Part shown: positions 45,093 to 54,808 of the stretch, in pieces
How the letters are laid out: the number at the start of each line of letters is the position of its first letter
How positions within the stretch are numbered: position 1 is the first letter of the stretch
Assembly (NCBI GenBank): GCA_012522445.1
Contig: JAAYKL010000109.1
Coordinates: 1-64,000 of the forward strand
DNA length: 64,000 nucleotides
Direction of reading: 5' to 3'
Source of the DNA: Myxococcales bacterium
GTDB lineage: Bacteria > Myxococcota_A > Polyangia > JAAYKL01
The notes under the pieces: model-generated
The model's input: only the letters and a program-made list of their open reading frames with translations
The model's database searches: none
What the model was told of the DNA's origin: nothing
Made by a program: the position numbers and the translations under genes

Positions 45093-46634
45093 TTACGCCC
45101 TTTGCAGCGATTTGAGTCGTTTCTTATAGTCTGGGTTTCTCGGGTCCATTTGCAATGCCTTTTGATAGGCTTCTGCGGCCCTGAGCAGTGAGTTTTCCTT
45201 TATCATTAAATCGCCGAACAATGCGTAATATTTTGCTTTTGGCGCTGTGCCCGAAATGATTTCGCGCGTAAGGGCCAGGGCGCGAGACAGATTTTGGTCG
45301 AGTTCGAGCAACAGGCTGGCGATGAAGTAACGGGCCTCGGGATTTTCGTGATCGACAGACAGCGCCTTTTCGAATTGTCGCATGGCTTCGCCCATGAGGC
45401 CGCGCGTTTGCAACAGGCGACCTTCTTTAATGAATTCGGCAGCGCAGCTCTTGGATTGCCGCGACATGGCGTGTGCCATGAGCTTTTGGGCTTCGGGATG
45501 GTTGGGGTGCGCGGCCAAAATGGTCTCCAGCGTGCGCAAGGCTTCGTCGCACTCGAAGCGCTCTAGGGCGATGCGCGCGTGGGCAATCATCGCCTCGATG
45601 GATCGCGTCTGCGCGGTGCGGGCATTGGGTTGCAGCCCCGCCAAGGACCGCTGGAGGCGTTCCCGTTTCCACTGTTCGCGACGGGCTTCGATTTCGGTTT
45701 CGTCGAGGGTGGGCATGGGCGGCATCGAGGAGCGCCTGGGGCTGGGCATGGACTGGTGGTTGCGGATTGCGGCATGGGGCGAGGCCGAGGTGCGCCGCGG
45801 TGTGGGCATGGGGGTGGTGCGCGGCACCGGGCTGGCAGGTGCTTTTGAGGCCGGCGCCGGTTTTACTTTGGGGCGACCGATGGGGGGCCGGGGCACGATG
45901 CCGGAGGCCGTGGGGCTGGTCATGGGCACTGCGTTGGGTTGGGCGCGGGTGACGGCGGCGGCTCTGGCGGGGGCCGTGGGTGCAGCGGGCGCCGTAGATG
46001 CTGCCGGGACTGCGGGCGTCGGCGCGGGCGTCGATGTGCGGTGCAGCGATGCGTCGTAGGCCTGGCGTTGTTTGGCGTTCGACAGGGTTTCGAAGGCGCG
46101 CGTCAACACGTGAAATATGCGCGTCATCTGGGAGCGCGTTTTTTCAATATCGCGACCAAAAGCCTTGTCGGGGTGAAATTGTTTGGACAGGGCGAAGTAT
46201 GCGGTGCGGATGGTTTTGCGATCTGCGTCGACCGGGACCCTCAAGACTTCGTAGAAATTGAGCTGATCGAGTTTGGCGTAAAATCGGCCGACGGTTTCTT
46301 CGAGCTGTTCGCGGCGGTCGTTTGTATTTGCCGGCGATGAGGGCGTGGCTTGGGGCACAGTTGGCGCTGCCGCAGCGGCGGTGGGGCCCGTCGCGACCGG
46401 GACCGAAGCCGTGTCGTGAAAGCCGGGCAGATCTACTACGCGCAACTGGTACAATCTCTTAAAGATGCGCTGGGCCATTTCGGTTTCGAGCCCGCAGGCA
46501 TCGCCGATATCGCAGATGCTGTTGCGCCCATCCATCAACGTGAGGACGAGATTTTCCATGACGCCCAGGGACACACGAGAGCCGCGGGGATTGCGCGAAG
46601 GAATGGGCACGGTATCGAGAGAGGGTAGCTTCAT
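45093..46634 (-). CDS. J-domain protein with TPR repeats, Hsp70 partner
   Basis: A 513-residue protein. Residues about 20-70 hold a small helical module (VMENLVLTLMDG ... DACGLETEMAQRIF). The J domain lies at about 130-200 (NFYEVLRVPVDADRKTIRTAY, HPD in FHPDKAFG). A long Ala/Pro/Thr/Arg linker follows (about 205-330), and a C-terminal TPR block at about 350-513 (IALERFECDEALRTLETILAAHP, YQKALQMDPRNPDYKKR). It heads the leftward operon and should be the dedicated co-chaperone of the Hsp70 next to it. ATG 46634 is used. Confidence 0.9.
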   Translation of the reverse strand: MKLPSLDTVPIPSRNPRGSRVSLGVMENLVLTLMDGRNSICDIGDACGLETEMAQRIFKRLYQLRVVDLPGFHDTASVPVATGPTAAAAAPTVPQATPSSPANTNDRREQLEETVGRFYAKLDQLNFYEVLRVPVDADRKTIRTAYFALSKQFHPDKAFGRDIEKTRSQMTRIFHVLTRAFETLSNAKQRQAYDASLHRTSTPAPTPAVPAASTAPAAPTAPARAAAVTRAQPNAVPMTSPTASGIVPRPPIGRPKVKPAPASKAPASPVPRTTPMPTPRRTSASPHAAIRNHQSMPSPRRSSMPPMPTLDETEIEARREQWKRERLQRSLAGLQPNARTAQTRSIEAMIAHARIALERFECDEALRTLETILAAHPNHPEAQKLMAHAMSRQSKSCAAEFIKEGRLLQTRGLMGEAMRQFEKALSVDHENPEARYFIASLLLELDQNLSRALALTREIISGTAPKAKYYALFGDLMIKENSLLRAAEAYQKALQMDPRNPDYKKRLKSLQRA

Positions 46635-46876
46635 CGTTTTGCGTTCTGTGTTGCTGCGGCACGCCAATGATCACACTGTTTTATCGGGCGGCGTTCCTGT
46701 GGTTCGCTTCAGCGGCATTCATAATTTGATATTGTTATTATATATAGCAAGTGCCTGGAAATTAGAATACTCCGCCGCAGGGATTTTTCATGTCTACGCC
46801 GTGAGAGCAAAGTGGTAAGGTGCCGACCATCCACAACGGCGACGCACTGCCGTGACTTTTGCCCATGGGAGACAGC
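46635..46876. other. Divergent promoter region between the J-TPR gene and ilvD
   Basis: 242 bases without a gene separate two divergent starts. An A/T-rich block around 46725-46745 (TTGATATTGTTATTATATATAG) could hold promoters on both strands, but no hexamer pair with good spacing stands out. No leader peptide or T-box for branched-chain amino acids was seen. Confidence 0.4.
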
Positions 46877-48712
46877 ATGAAAAACAAATTGAGAAGCGCC
46901 ACCAGCACCGAAGGTCGCCGTATGGCGGGTGCCCGCAGTTTGTGGCGGGCCAATGGAATGAAAAAAGAGCAGTTTGGCCGTCCGATTATCGCCATTTGCA
47001 ATTCCTTTACGCAATTTGTCCCAGGTCACACCCACCTGCACAGCATCGGCCAAGATGTGAAAGCCATTTTCGAAAAAGCCGGTTGCTTTGCCGCGGAGTT
47101 CAACACCATCGCCATCGACGATGGCATCGCCATGGGCCACGACGGCATGTTGTACTCGTTGCCCTCGCGAGAGATCATCGCCGACAGCGTTGAGTACATG
47201 GTCAACGCCCACTGTGCCGATGCCATGATTTGCATCAGCAACTGCGACAAAATTACGCCCGGCATGCTCATGGCCGCCATGCGGCTCAACATCCCGGCCA
47301 TTTTTGTGTCCGGCGGGCCCATGGAAGCCGGTCGCCGCGGCGAACAGCGCCTCGATCTCATCGATGCCATGGTGCTGGCTGGCGATACGGGCGTGTCCGA
47401 TGAAGAGGTCGACGCTGTGGAGTCCGCCGCCTGCCCCACTTGCGGTTCTTGTTCGGGCATGTTTACCGCCAACTCGATGAACTGCCTCAACGAAGCGCTG
47501 GGCTTGGCGCTGCCGGGCAACGGCACCATCGTCGCCACCCACGCCAACCGGCGCCGCCTCTTCGAAGACGCGGCCCACCACCTGTTGCGCATGGTAGAGG
47601 CACACTACGAAAAAGGCGATGACACCGTGCTGCCCCGCTCCATTGCGAACCGCGCCGCATTTCTCAACGCCATGACCCTCGACATCGCCATGGGCGGGTC
47701 TACCAACACCGTGCTGCACACGCTGGCCATTGCCCGCGAAGGCGAGATCGACTTTACGCTGGCCGATATCGACGCCCTGTCGCGCAAGGTGCCGGTGCTG
47801 TGCAAGGTGTCGCCCAACGGGCATTACCACGTCGAAGACGTCAACCGCGCGGGCGGCATTTTGGGCATCCTGGCCGAGCTCGGTCGCGCCGATCTGCTGG
47901 ACACCTCTGTGGGCCGCGTGGACGGTCTTTCTCTGGGGGAGGCGCTCGAGCGTTACGACATTGCGAAAGCCGCGCCCGATGCCGAGGCCACGCGCATTTA
48001 CGGCAGCGCCCCGGCGGGCAAGTTCAATTTGCAACTCGCGTCGCAGGACACGCGCTACGACGAACTCGATCGCGACCGCGAAAACGGCTGCATCCGCTCT
48101 GTGGCCCACGCCCATTCTCCGGACGGTGGCTTGGCGGTGCTGTACGGCAACCTCGCCATCGATGGCGCCGTGGTGAAAACCGCGGGGGTCGACGAATCCA
48201 TTTTTCACTTCAAGGGTCCGGCCCGCGTCTTTTGTTCGCAGGATGAAGCCTGTGAGGGCATCCTCGACGGGCGGGTGCAAGCCGGCGAAGTGGTGGTCAT
48301 TATTTACGAAGGTCCCAAGGGCGGTCCCGGCATGCAAGAGATGCTCTACCCCACCTCGTACATCAAGTCGCGCGGCCTCGGAAAGGCTTGTGCGCTGCTG
48401 ACCGACGGGCGCTTTTCGGGCGGCACCTCGGGGCTGTCGATTGGGCACGCCTCGCCCGAAGCCGCCGCAGGTGGCAACATCGCCCTGGTGCGCACCGGCG
48501 ACATCATCGAAATCGACATTCCCAACCGCAAAATTCAAGTGCTGCTGAGCGACGCCGAACTCGCGCAGCGACGCGAAGCCGAAGAGGCGCGCGGAGACGA
48601 TGCCTTTACGCCGTGTGAGCGCGATCGAAAAGTATCCAAAGCCCTGCGTTTTTACGCCGCCCATGTGTCGAGCGCAGACAAAGGCGCGGTGCGCAACGAC
48701 GACATCCGCTAA
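46877..48712 (+). CDS. ilvD: Dihydroxy-acid dehydratase
   Basis: A 611-residue Fe-S dehydratase of valine, isoleucine and leucine synthesis. Visible motifs are [25 protein letters not shown] (cluster Cys), [17 protein letters not shown] (second cluster Cys), [10 protein letters not shown] and the C-terminal [26 protein letters not shown] 46877 is chosen because GGGAG lies at good distance; upstream ATG 46865 and TTG 46859 lack this. No other ilv genes are nearby. The next gene begins five bases after its stop, yet belongs to a different function. Confidence 0.97.
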   Translation: MKNKLRSATSTEGRRMAGARSLWRANGMKKEQFGRPIIAICNSFTQFVPGHTHLHSIGQDVKAIFEKAGCFAAEFNTIAIDDGIAMGHDGMLYSLPSREIIADSVEYMVNAHCADAMICISNCDKITPGMLMAAMRLNIPAIFVSGGPMEAGRRGEQRLDLIDAMVLAGDTGVSDEEVDAVESAACPTCGSCSGMFTANSMNCLNEALGLALPGNGTIVATHANRRRLFEDAAHHLLRMVEAHYEKGDDTVLPRSIANRAAFLNAMTLDIAMGGSTNTVLHTLAIAREGEIDFTLADIDALSRKVPVLCKVSPNGHYHVEDVNRAGGILGILAELGRADLLDTSVGRVDGLSLGEALERYDIAKAAPDAEATRIYGSAPAGKFNLQLASQDTRYDELDRDRENGCIRSVAHAHSPDGGLAVLYGNLAIDGAVVKTAGVDESIFHFKGPARVFCSQDEACEGILDGRVQAGEVVVIIYEGPKGGPGMQEMLYPTSYIKSRGLGKACALLTDGRFSGGTSGLSIGHASPEAAAGGNIALVRTGDIIEIDIPNRKIQVLLSDAELAQRREAEEARGDDAFTPCERDRKVSKALRFYAAHVSSADKGAVRNDDIR

Positions 48713-48717
48713 GCCAC

Positions 48718-49644
48718 ATGAGCGCCGATCTCAGCCGGGTCCTTTCCGCCATCCGCAGCGTCATTCGCGGCAAAGACGATATCGTGCAGGATTTGCTCAT
48801 GGCCCTGCTGGCCCAAGGGCACGTCTTGCTCGAGGACGCGCCCGGCACCGGAAAAACCACCCTGGCCAAGGCCCTGGCCCGCTCCCTCGACATGCGTTTT
48901 TCGCGCATTCAATTTACGCCTGATCTGCTGCCCACCGACCTGCTCGGCAACGCGGTGCTCGACCCGCGCGATGGCAGCTTCACCTTTCACGAAGGTCCGG
49001 TGTTCACGCACCTGTTGCTCGCCGACGAGATCAACCGCGCCTCTCCCCGCACGCAATCGGCGCTGCTCGAAGCGATGAACGAGAGCCAGGTGACCATCGA
49101 CAACAACACCCGCATGTTGCCCGCGCCTTTCTTTGTGGTGGCCACGCAAAACCCCTCCGACTTTCACGGCACCTATCCACTGCCCGAGGCGCAGCTCGAT
49201 CGCTTTTTGATCCGGTTGTCCCTGGGATACCCGCAGGCCGAAGCCGAATTGCAACTCCTGTTGGACCGGCAAACCCAAGAGCCGCTGGACGCCCTGGTGC
49301 CGTTGTTGTCGGCGGCAGATGTGTTGGCCTGGCAAGAGCAGGTGCGCCATGTCCGCGTCGAGGAGGACATCGCCCGGTACATTATTCGCCTGATGGATCG
49401 CACGCGGGAGCATGCGGACATCGCGCTGGGGGCCAGCCCGCGCGCCTCGTTAAATTTGTTTCGGGCCAGCCAAGCCCAGGCGTATTTGTCGTCGCGCGAA
49501 TACGTCATCGCCGCCGATGTGCAGGCGTTATTTTTCAAGGTGGTGGCACACCGCATTCGCTTGACACGCCAGGCGAGTTACAGCGGGCGCAGCGAAGCGC
49601 AGGTGCTGCGGGAAATCCTCGATACTGAATCTGTCCCGGCATGA
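48718..49644 (+). CDS. MoxR-family AAA+ ATPase
   Basis: A 308-residue MoxR ATPase. Walker A is LEDAPGTGKTTLA, Walker B LLLADEINRASPRTQSALLEAM, sensor region VVATQNPSDFHGTYPLPEAQLDRF. The C-terminal lid has SPRASLNLFRASQAQA. MoxR proteins act as chaperones for complex assembly and lie next to DUF58 and transglutaminase genes, as here. Its stop overlaps the start of the DUF58 gene (ATGA). Confidence 0.94.
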   Translation: MSADLSRVLSAIRSVIRGKDDIVQDLLMALLAQGHVLLEDAPGTGKTTLAKALARSLDMRFSRIQFTPDLLPTDLLGNAVLDPRDGSFTFHEGPVFTHLLLADEINRASPRTQSALLEAMNESQVTIDNNTRMLPAPFFVVATQNPSDFHGTYPLPEAQLDRFLIRLSLGYPQAEAELQLLLDRQTQEPLDALVPLLSAADVLAWQEQVRHVRVEEDIARYIIRLMDRTREHADIALGASPRASLNLFRASQAQAYLSSREYVIAADVQALFFKVVAHRIRLTRQASYSGRSEAQVLREILDTESVPA

Positions 49645-50915
49645 ACTTCGCCCGGCTCAACCACATTTTAATCCCCGAGCGCGCGGAGAAACGCATGGCA
49701 CTGCGCCATGCCAAAGGGGGCTTCATCGTGCGCGGCGCGCTGCGGATTTACAGCGCCTTTACGCCCCTGGGGTTGTTTGTCTTGTTGTTGTGGCTCGTGA
49801 TCACACCCCTGAGCTTTAGCCTGCACATCACGATGTATTACGTTGTTTGGAGCTTGGTGAGCGGCGCCTTGGTCGCGTCCTTGATCATCCGTCCGTGGGT
49901 GCGCTCCCGCGGGGTGTCGCTGCGCGTGTCGCATCCGCAACGGGTGCGCGTGGGCGAGGAGATGCACTTTCACATTGCGCTGCACAACAGCGGCCCCGAA
50001 CCGGTGCACGCCCTGGAGTTGGAGCCGCCTTTTTTACCCTGGGACGGCGTGTTGACCCAATCGCCCACACACGTGGACGTGTTGCCGGTCGACGCGCATC
50101 GCACGGTGGTCGCGCGGTTGCGTTTTCGCGCCCGCGGGCAGCACAGCATCATGCCCTTTGTCGCCGCACCGTTGGCGCCATTGGGATTGACCCGCGGACG
50201 ACAAGTGGCCAGCGCCATCAGTTCGTTCACGGTGGTGCCGGGCTTTCCCGAGGTGTTGGGGCTCGACATGCCGCTGTATCCGCGCCACCAACCCGGCGGC
50301 ATCGCCCTGGCTTCGCGCGCTGGAGAGGCCCTTGAGCTCATGGGGGTCAGGCCCTACCAGCCCGGCGATCGCATCCGGGATTTGCACCCGCCCACCTGGG
50401 GCCGCACCGGCGTACCCCACGTGCGGCATTATCAGCAGGAATACTATTTGCGCACAGCGGTGTTGCTCGACGTGTTTACCCGCCGCGGACGCGTCTCGGA
50501 GCGCCGTTTTGAGGCGTCGGTTTCGCTGGCTGCGGGCTGCGTGGCGGCGCTGTTGCAAGGCGATGCCTTGGTGGATTTGTTGCTGTGTTGCGAGCAGATG
50601 CCTCCGGTGACCATCGGTCGTCGCACCGGGACGCTGGACACAGCGCTCGATACATTGGCCTGCGTGCAGGGCTCGCCGGAGGTGTCGATGGACGCGGTGC
50701 AGGACTATCTGGCGCCCCTGTTGCCGCGCCTATCCAGCCTGGTGTTGGTGGCCCTCGAAGACGACGATGCGACGCGCGAGCTGCAGCAGTGGATCGCGGC
50801 GCAAGGGGTGATGTGCCGCACGCTTTCCGTGGGTCAGGGCGGACAGACATCCGGCGCGCCGGTGCAGTGGGTGCCGTTACAAGCGGTGGAGCGCTTTGCG
50901 CAGGTGCGGTTGTGA
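49641..50915 (+). CDS. DUF58 domain membrane protein
   Basis: A 424-residue protein with two transmembrane segments near residues 38-90 (FTPLGLFVLLLWLVITPLSF, then VVWSLVSGALVASLII). A periplasmic or cytoplasmic beta domain follows, then the DUF58 motif around residue 235 (MGVRPYQPGDRIRDLHPPTW, where the usual form has R-x-Y-x-PGD-x2-R-x-I-x-W). The C-terminal part resembles a von Willebrand A fold without obvious MIDAS. It is coupled at both ends: start in the MoxR stop and stop in the next gene (GTGA). It is thought to partner MoxR. Confidence 0.88.
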   Translation: MNFARLNHILIPERAEKRMALRHAKGGFIVRGALRIYSAFTPLGLFVLLLWLVITPLSFSLHITMYYVVWSLVSGALVASLIIRPWVRSRGVSLRVSHPQRVRVGEEMHFHIALHNSGPEPVHALELEPPFLPWDGVLTQSPTHVDVLPVDAHRTVVARLRFRARGQHSIMPFVAAPLAPLGLTRGRQVASAISSFTVVPGFPEVLGLDMPLYPRHQPGGIALASRAGEALELMGVRPYQPGDRIRDLHPPTWGRTGVPHVRHYQQEYYLRTAVLLDVFTRRGRVSERRFEASVSLAAGCVAALLQGDALVDLLLCCEQMPPVTIGRRTGTLDTALDTLACVQGSPEVSMDAVQDYLAPLLPRLSSLVLVALEDDDATRELQQWIAAQGVMCRTLSVGQGGQTSGAPVQWVPLQAVERFAQVRL

Positions 50916-52798
50916 AGGCGTCGCCGCGTGCGATGATCCCTGCGGTGACAGCGGGCGTTGTGGGCTTTGCGCTATTGACGGCGCACTGGTTTCCCACGGG
51001 TGTCCTGTTGGCGTTGGTGTTGGTGGCGCTGGTGCTGCCAAGGAGAATGCCGCTCGATAAAATTGGGCAAGTCATCGTGGCGTTGTTTTGGGGTGCCGCA
51101 GTGTACACTTGGTACTTTGTCGTGCAAACCCCGCCGGAACACCGCAACCCCACACAGCTCGGTTTTTTGGCCTGCGCAATCGCTGCGGGTCTGCTGGGCA
51201 TCGCGGCCATTCGCCTGTTGCTGAAAGCGCCCCACGGCGGCAACGGGGCCACGGCGGCGGTGATGGTGCTGGCGCTGTTGGCGCTCGGTTCGGCGCGGTT
51301 GTCCCACCGCTACACGCTGGTAGCCGTTGTGGGGTTTGCGCTGTTGTTTGTGGGCATGTGGCGCGGCGCGGCGCATCGCCCTGTCGCATCTCGCATGAGC
51401 CCCGCACATCGTTCGCGGGTGGCGTGGACCGTGTTGGTGGCCGTGCTGCTCTCCGTGGCGGGCGTGGTGGTGTTGCCCGCGGTCTACCAGCGCGTCATGA
51501 GCGCTTACATGAAAAACCGCTGGAGCGAGAAGTCCGGGTTTTCAAGCCACATGCGCCTGGGTGCGTTGTCGGATTTGTTTTTATCGCACCGCCCGGTGTT
51601 GCGCGTGATGCCGCCCGAAGACGCCCCAACAGTGCCGACCCATTTGCGCGCCGTGGTGCACAACCGCTACGTGTCCGCGCGCTGGTTGTTCAGCGGGGCG
51701 CCCACGGCCGAGGCCATGGATGTCGATACGGCTCCCACATCGCCGCAGGCGATACAGGTGATGCACCTGGGCGAGCGAGATCGCGTCTTTTTTACCCCGC
51801 TGCACACCGGGGACATCGCCGCGCCCGAAGGGCAGGTGTCGGTGTCGGCCACCGGCGTGCTGTCGCCCTTGCCCGGCGCTTACGCCCATTGGATCGCCTT
51901 TGCCCCGCGCCCGGGCGAATCCATCAACACCCTCGCCCCCGTGGAGGGCGACCGCGAAGTACCTGCGGGGCTGCACCCAGCACTGGCAGCGCTCGCCGCA
52001 CAAATGATCGGCGATGATTTGCCCCCGGCGCAGAGCATGGCGCGGTTGATGTCGGCGTTGGCCCGGGACTATCGCTACCAACTGACGGTGCCCGAGGCGG
52101 GGCGTCTCGATCCGCTCGCGGCATTTTTGATGGTGCACAAGCAGGGGCATTGCGAGTACTTCGCTTCGGCCTTGGCCCTGTTGGCGCGCACCCGCGGTAT
52201 CCCCACGCGCGTGGTGAGCGGTTACCTGGTCAGCGAATGGAACCCATTGGGCCGTTGGTTCATCGTGAGAGAGCGCAACGCCCACAGTTGGGTAGAGGCC
52301 TGGATTGACGGCCGCTGGCGCACATACGATCCCACACCTCCGGCGTCGCTTTCGGGCATGCGCGATCAATCCAGCACCGCCGCTGCCGCCCTGGACTACG
52401 CGTCGTGGCAGGTCGATCGAATGCTCGATTTCATGGCGGCGTTGACAGCGCTGCAGTTGGTGTTGTTGGTCAGCGCCTTGCTCGGCATTTGGGTGGCGGT
52501 GCGCGTGGTGCGCCGCTTGCGGAAAACCCGGGCCACGCCCGCGCGGAGCATCTTGGCGTATCGTCCGTTAGATCCGCTCTTTGCCGAATTTTTGGCGCGC
52601 ATGGCGGCCAAGGGTTTTGCCCGGCAGCGCGCGGAGCCCTTATCTGCGTTTGCCGATCGCGTGGCGCGCGACATGCCGGCGGGCGAGGCGGCGGCGGCGT
52701 TGGTGCGCCGTTATGAAGCGGTGCGTTTTGGCGGTGTGGACAATGCGGATGTGGACGCGGATGCGCTGGCGGCGGCGTTGGCGCAGTGGCTCGGCTGA
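50912..52798 (+). CDS. Membrane transglutaminase-like protein (TgpA type)
   Basis: A 628-residue protein. Five to six transmembrane segments fill residues 5-190. The large periplasmic part ends with a transglutaminase core: Cys in KQGHCEYFASALALLAR, then GIPTRVVSGYLVS, His in RNAHSWVEAWIDG and Asp in WRTYDPTPP. One more membrane segment near residue 515 (LVLLVSALLGIWVAVRVV) and a DUF4129-like cytoplasmic tail follow. Start is GTG 50912 overlapping the previous stop; ATG 50933 is an alternative. TgpA is essential in Pseudomonas; the substrate here is not known. Confidence 0.9.
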   Translation: MKASPRAMIPAVTAGVVGFALLTAHWFPTGVLLALVLVALVLPRRMPLDKIGQVIVALFWGAAVYTWYFVVQTPPEHRNPTQLGFLACAIAAGLLGIAAIRLLLKAPHGGNGATAAVMVLALLALGSARLSHRYTLVAVVGFALLFVGMWRGAAHRPVASRMSPAHRSRVAWTVLVAVLLSVAGVVVLPAVYQRVMSAYMKNRWSEKSGFSSHMRLGALSDLFLSHRPVLRVMPPEDAPTVPTHLRAVVHNRYVSARWLFSGAPTAEAMDVDTAPTSPQAIQVMHLGERDRVFFTPLHTGDIAAPEGQVSVSATGVLSPLPGAYAHWIAFAPRPGESINTLAPVEGDREVPAGLHPALAALAAQMIGDDLPPAQSMARLMSALARDYRYQLTVPEAGRLDPLAAFLMVHKQGHCEYFASALALLARTRGIPTRVVSGYLVSEWNPLGRWFIVRERNAHSWVEAWIDGRWRTYDPTPPASLSGMRDQSSTAAAALDYASWQVDRMLDFMAALTALQLVLLVSALLGIWVAVRVVRRLRKTRATPARSILAYRPLDPLFAEFLARMAAKGFARQRAEPLSAFADRVARDMPAGEAAAALVRRYEAVRFGGVDNADVDADALAAALAQWLG

Positions 52799-52805
52799 GG
52801 GGTCG

Positions 52806-53735
52806 CTATTCGTCGCGCTGTGTCTGGCTGGCCTTTAGTTCGGCTTCGCGCTCTTTGGTTTTGGCGCGCTGTTGTTCGCGTCGTTCGGCTTGTTCGGCTT
52901 GCAGGCGTTGTTCGCGGGCAAACTGTTCGTAGGCCTTTTGGGCAGGGTCGTCCTGGGCGGGGCGCTGATCGGCCAGCACTTTCGAATCGACGAACATGGT
53001 GAAGGCATAGGTTTCTTTTTCGGTGCTGGTGGGAAAGGTGAGCTCGTTTAGTTTTTGGTAAACGCAGAGCCGCTCGCTGGCATCGAGACCAAAGGCGGAG
53101 GCCGTTAGGGTGTGCGGCTTTCCGGAGGTGGCGTCGATGGCCAGGCGCAGGGCAAAGCGATAGATGCGGTTTTGCAAGCAATTCTCAAAGACTTGTTGAT
53201 TGGCCCCGAGGATGTTGGAGATGGCCTTCCAGTCGGGCAGTGCACCCATGGCATAGAGCGGCCCTTCGATGCAGAGCTCGGGCGTCCAGGCGCCAGGACA
53301 GCGCGTGTCGAGGTCGTCTAGTGGGTCGAGGCACAGCTCGCGATCGATTTGGTGTTCGTCGTCGTCGCTCAACTGGGCGATGCACTTTTCGATGGTCGAC
53401 GAAATGCCCATCAAGCATTTGCGCGGGGCGGCGTTGACATCTTCGTCGGTATCGCCAGTGGGCGTGGGGGTTGGGACGTGAATCACCCTGTGCGGCTGCG
53501 GTTTGCGGGCCACCATTTTGGCGTAAATGGGGGGGATGATCAAAAAGCCCACGGCCACAAGGATCAAAATGCCGCCGACGACCAGCGTGGCGGAGATGCG
53601 TTTTTTTTGTTGTTTTTTGCACAACACGCAGCCCCATGTAATAGCGGGATCGTATTTTAGGCCGTGTGCTTGGCAGGTTTCGAGTTTTCGTTTTGGGGAT
53701 TCTTCTTCGATTGCGTCGGAAAATTCTGTGTTCAT
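52806..53735 (-). CDS. Putative membrane protein with conserved cysteines, 309 residues
   Basis: The protein has an N-terminal cytoplasmic part with C-x-n-C-x2-C (ETCQAHG, WGCVLCKK, possibly zinc), one transmembrane segment at about residues 51-73 (ISATLVVGGILILVAVGFLII), a Pro/Thr linker and a periplasmic domain with eight or so Cys and a strand-rich middle (AISNILGANQQVFENCLQNRIYRFALRL). It ends in a charged helix of Glu/Arg/Gln (about 255-309), a likely coiled coil. The middle resembles the part of myxobacterial proteins that follow an AgmX/GltJ-type layout, but this is only a guess. The start has AGGAGA. Confidence 0.7.
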   Translation of the reverse strand: MNTEFSDAIEEESPKRKLETCQAHGLKYDPAITWGCVLCKKQQKKRISATLVVGGILILVAVGFLIIPPIYAKMVARKPQPHRVIHVPTPTPTGDTDEDVNAAPRKCLMGISSTIEKCIAQLSDDDEHQIDRELCLDPLDDLDTRCPGAWTPELCIEGPLYAMGALPDWKAISNILGANQQVFENCLQNRIYRFALRLAIDATSGKPHTLTASAFGLDASERLCVYQKLNELTFPTSTEKETYAFTMFVDSKVLADQRPAQDDPAQKAYEQFAREQRLQAEQAERREQQRAKTKEREAELKASQTQRDE

Positions 53736-53851
53736 GAAATCTCCTGGCACCGTTTTTGGGGGCGCGTCTTGTGGATCAGCATAGCGCAGTTGGGGGCATT
53801 TTCCAAAGCGCAGAGGGGGAAAAGTGCGAGAAAAGTGCGGGATAAGCGGCG

Positions 53852-54544
53852 TTAGCTGCGGCGATTCCCGATGAGCCCCAAGCGGATGAGGTAGTACAGC
53901 AGGGTGAGCAGGGCGCTGATGGCGGCGGCCACGTAGGTCATGGCAGCGGCCGAGAGGACCTTGCGAACGCCTTTGGCGTCATCTCTGGAGACGAGGCCCA
54001 ACGTTTCGAGTTGGGCATGGGCGCGCCGGGAGGCATTGAATTCGACCGGCAGCGTAATGAGCTGAAAGAGCACCGTCACCGCAAACAGCGCGATGCCGAC
54101 GTACACCAGCTCGAGGGAGTGCAAAATAAAACCGCCGATCAAGATAATCCACGGGGCATACGAGCCAAACCGGGCCAGGGGCACCGCCATAGAGCGCAGT
54201 TGCAGCGGCGCATAGGCTTTGGCGTGCTGCAGGGCGTGTCCCACCTCGTGGGCGGCGATGGCCACCGAGGCAACCGAGGCCTCGCGGTATACGGCCGGGG
54301 AGAGCCTCACGGTGCGCGAGCGGGGGTCGTAATGGTCGGAGAGAAAGCCGTGGGATTCCTCGACGGTCACATCGAAGATGTGGTTGCGCTGCAAAATTTC
54401 AGCGGCCACATCCGCACCCGTCATGCCCGAAGAGGCGCGCACTTGGCTGTATTTGGCAAAGGCGGACTTGACGCTAATAGAGGCCCAGGTGGCCAGCAAA
54501 AGTCCGGGAATCATCAACATCAAGTAAAGGGGATCGATAAACAT
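53852..54544 (-). CDS. Membrane zinc metallopeptidase (YugP family)
   Basis: A 230-residue membrane protein. It starts MFIDPLYLMLMIPGLLLATWA and has further hydrophobic segments at about 120-160 and 195-225. The zinc site HEVGHALQH sits near residue 98, in the AIAAHEVGHALQHAKAY context typical for the YugP/DUF1751-like neutral zinc peptidases, and FNASRRA later supplies the usual conserved Asn/Arg. No partner gene is evident. It is leftward, while the next gene is rightward across a 264-base gap. Confidence 0.9.
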   Translation of the reverse strand: MFIDPLYLMLMIPGLLLATWASISVKSAFAKYSQVRASSGMTGADVAAEILQRNHIFDVTVEESHGFLSDHYDPRSRTVRLSPAVYREASVASVAIAAHEVGHALQHAKAYAPLQLRSMAVPLARFGSYAPWIILIGGFILHSLELVYVGIALFAVTVLFQLITLPVEFNASRRAHAQLETLGLVSRDDAKGVRKVLSAAAMTYVAAAISALLTLLYYLIRLGLIGNRRS

Positions 54545-54615
54545 TTTCACCTCGAAATTTGTGTCCTGCAAAAGGTAAACACAGCGTGCCCACGGGTCAA
54601 TCTCATCGGAACAAT

Positions 54616-54651
54616 ACGCGCTGTGTTATGCGCTGCGATATGCGCTGTGAG
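54616..54651. repeat. Three 12-base tandem repeats in an intergenic region
   Basis: The sequence ATGCGCTGYGAK occurs three times head to tail (54616-54627 with ACGCGCTGTGTT, 54628-54639 and 54640-54651). The period is 12 bases, slightly over one helical turn. It lies about 50 bases before a TATAAT at 54701-54706, so it could be a regulator site upstream of the coiled-coil gene. Confidence 0.55.
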
Positions 54652-54700
54652 TCGCGGAAACCCTACGCCTGTTCAGGTATTCGCACCGGGGCTTTATCGC

Positions 54701-54706
54701 TATAAT
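54701..54706 (+). promoter_or_regulatory. Possible -10 element before the coiled-coil gene
   Basis: A perfect TATAAT lies 103 bases before the ATG at 54809. No good -35 is present at 17 bases upstream, so an activator would be needed. The 12-base repeats lie just upstream. Confidence 0.3.
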
Positions 54707-54808
54707 TGTATCGATTTGTAAAGAGACTGTGAGTATGTTGGTGTCGCAAGACATGAATTGTTTTTTTTGGTGGTGAATTTCCCCATACAACGCAATGAAG
54801 TGAGCATC

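Noticed and set aside
46709-48664. Long open frame of 651 codons opposite ilvD
   Set aside because: It lies fully antisense to the well-supported ilvD gene, has no ribosome binding site or recognised pattern, and its composition is typical for the reverse of a GC-rich gene.
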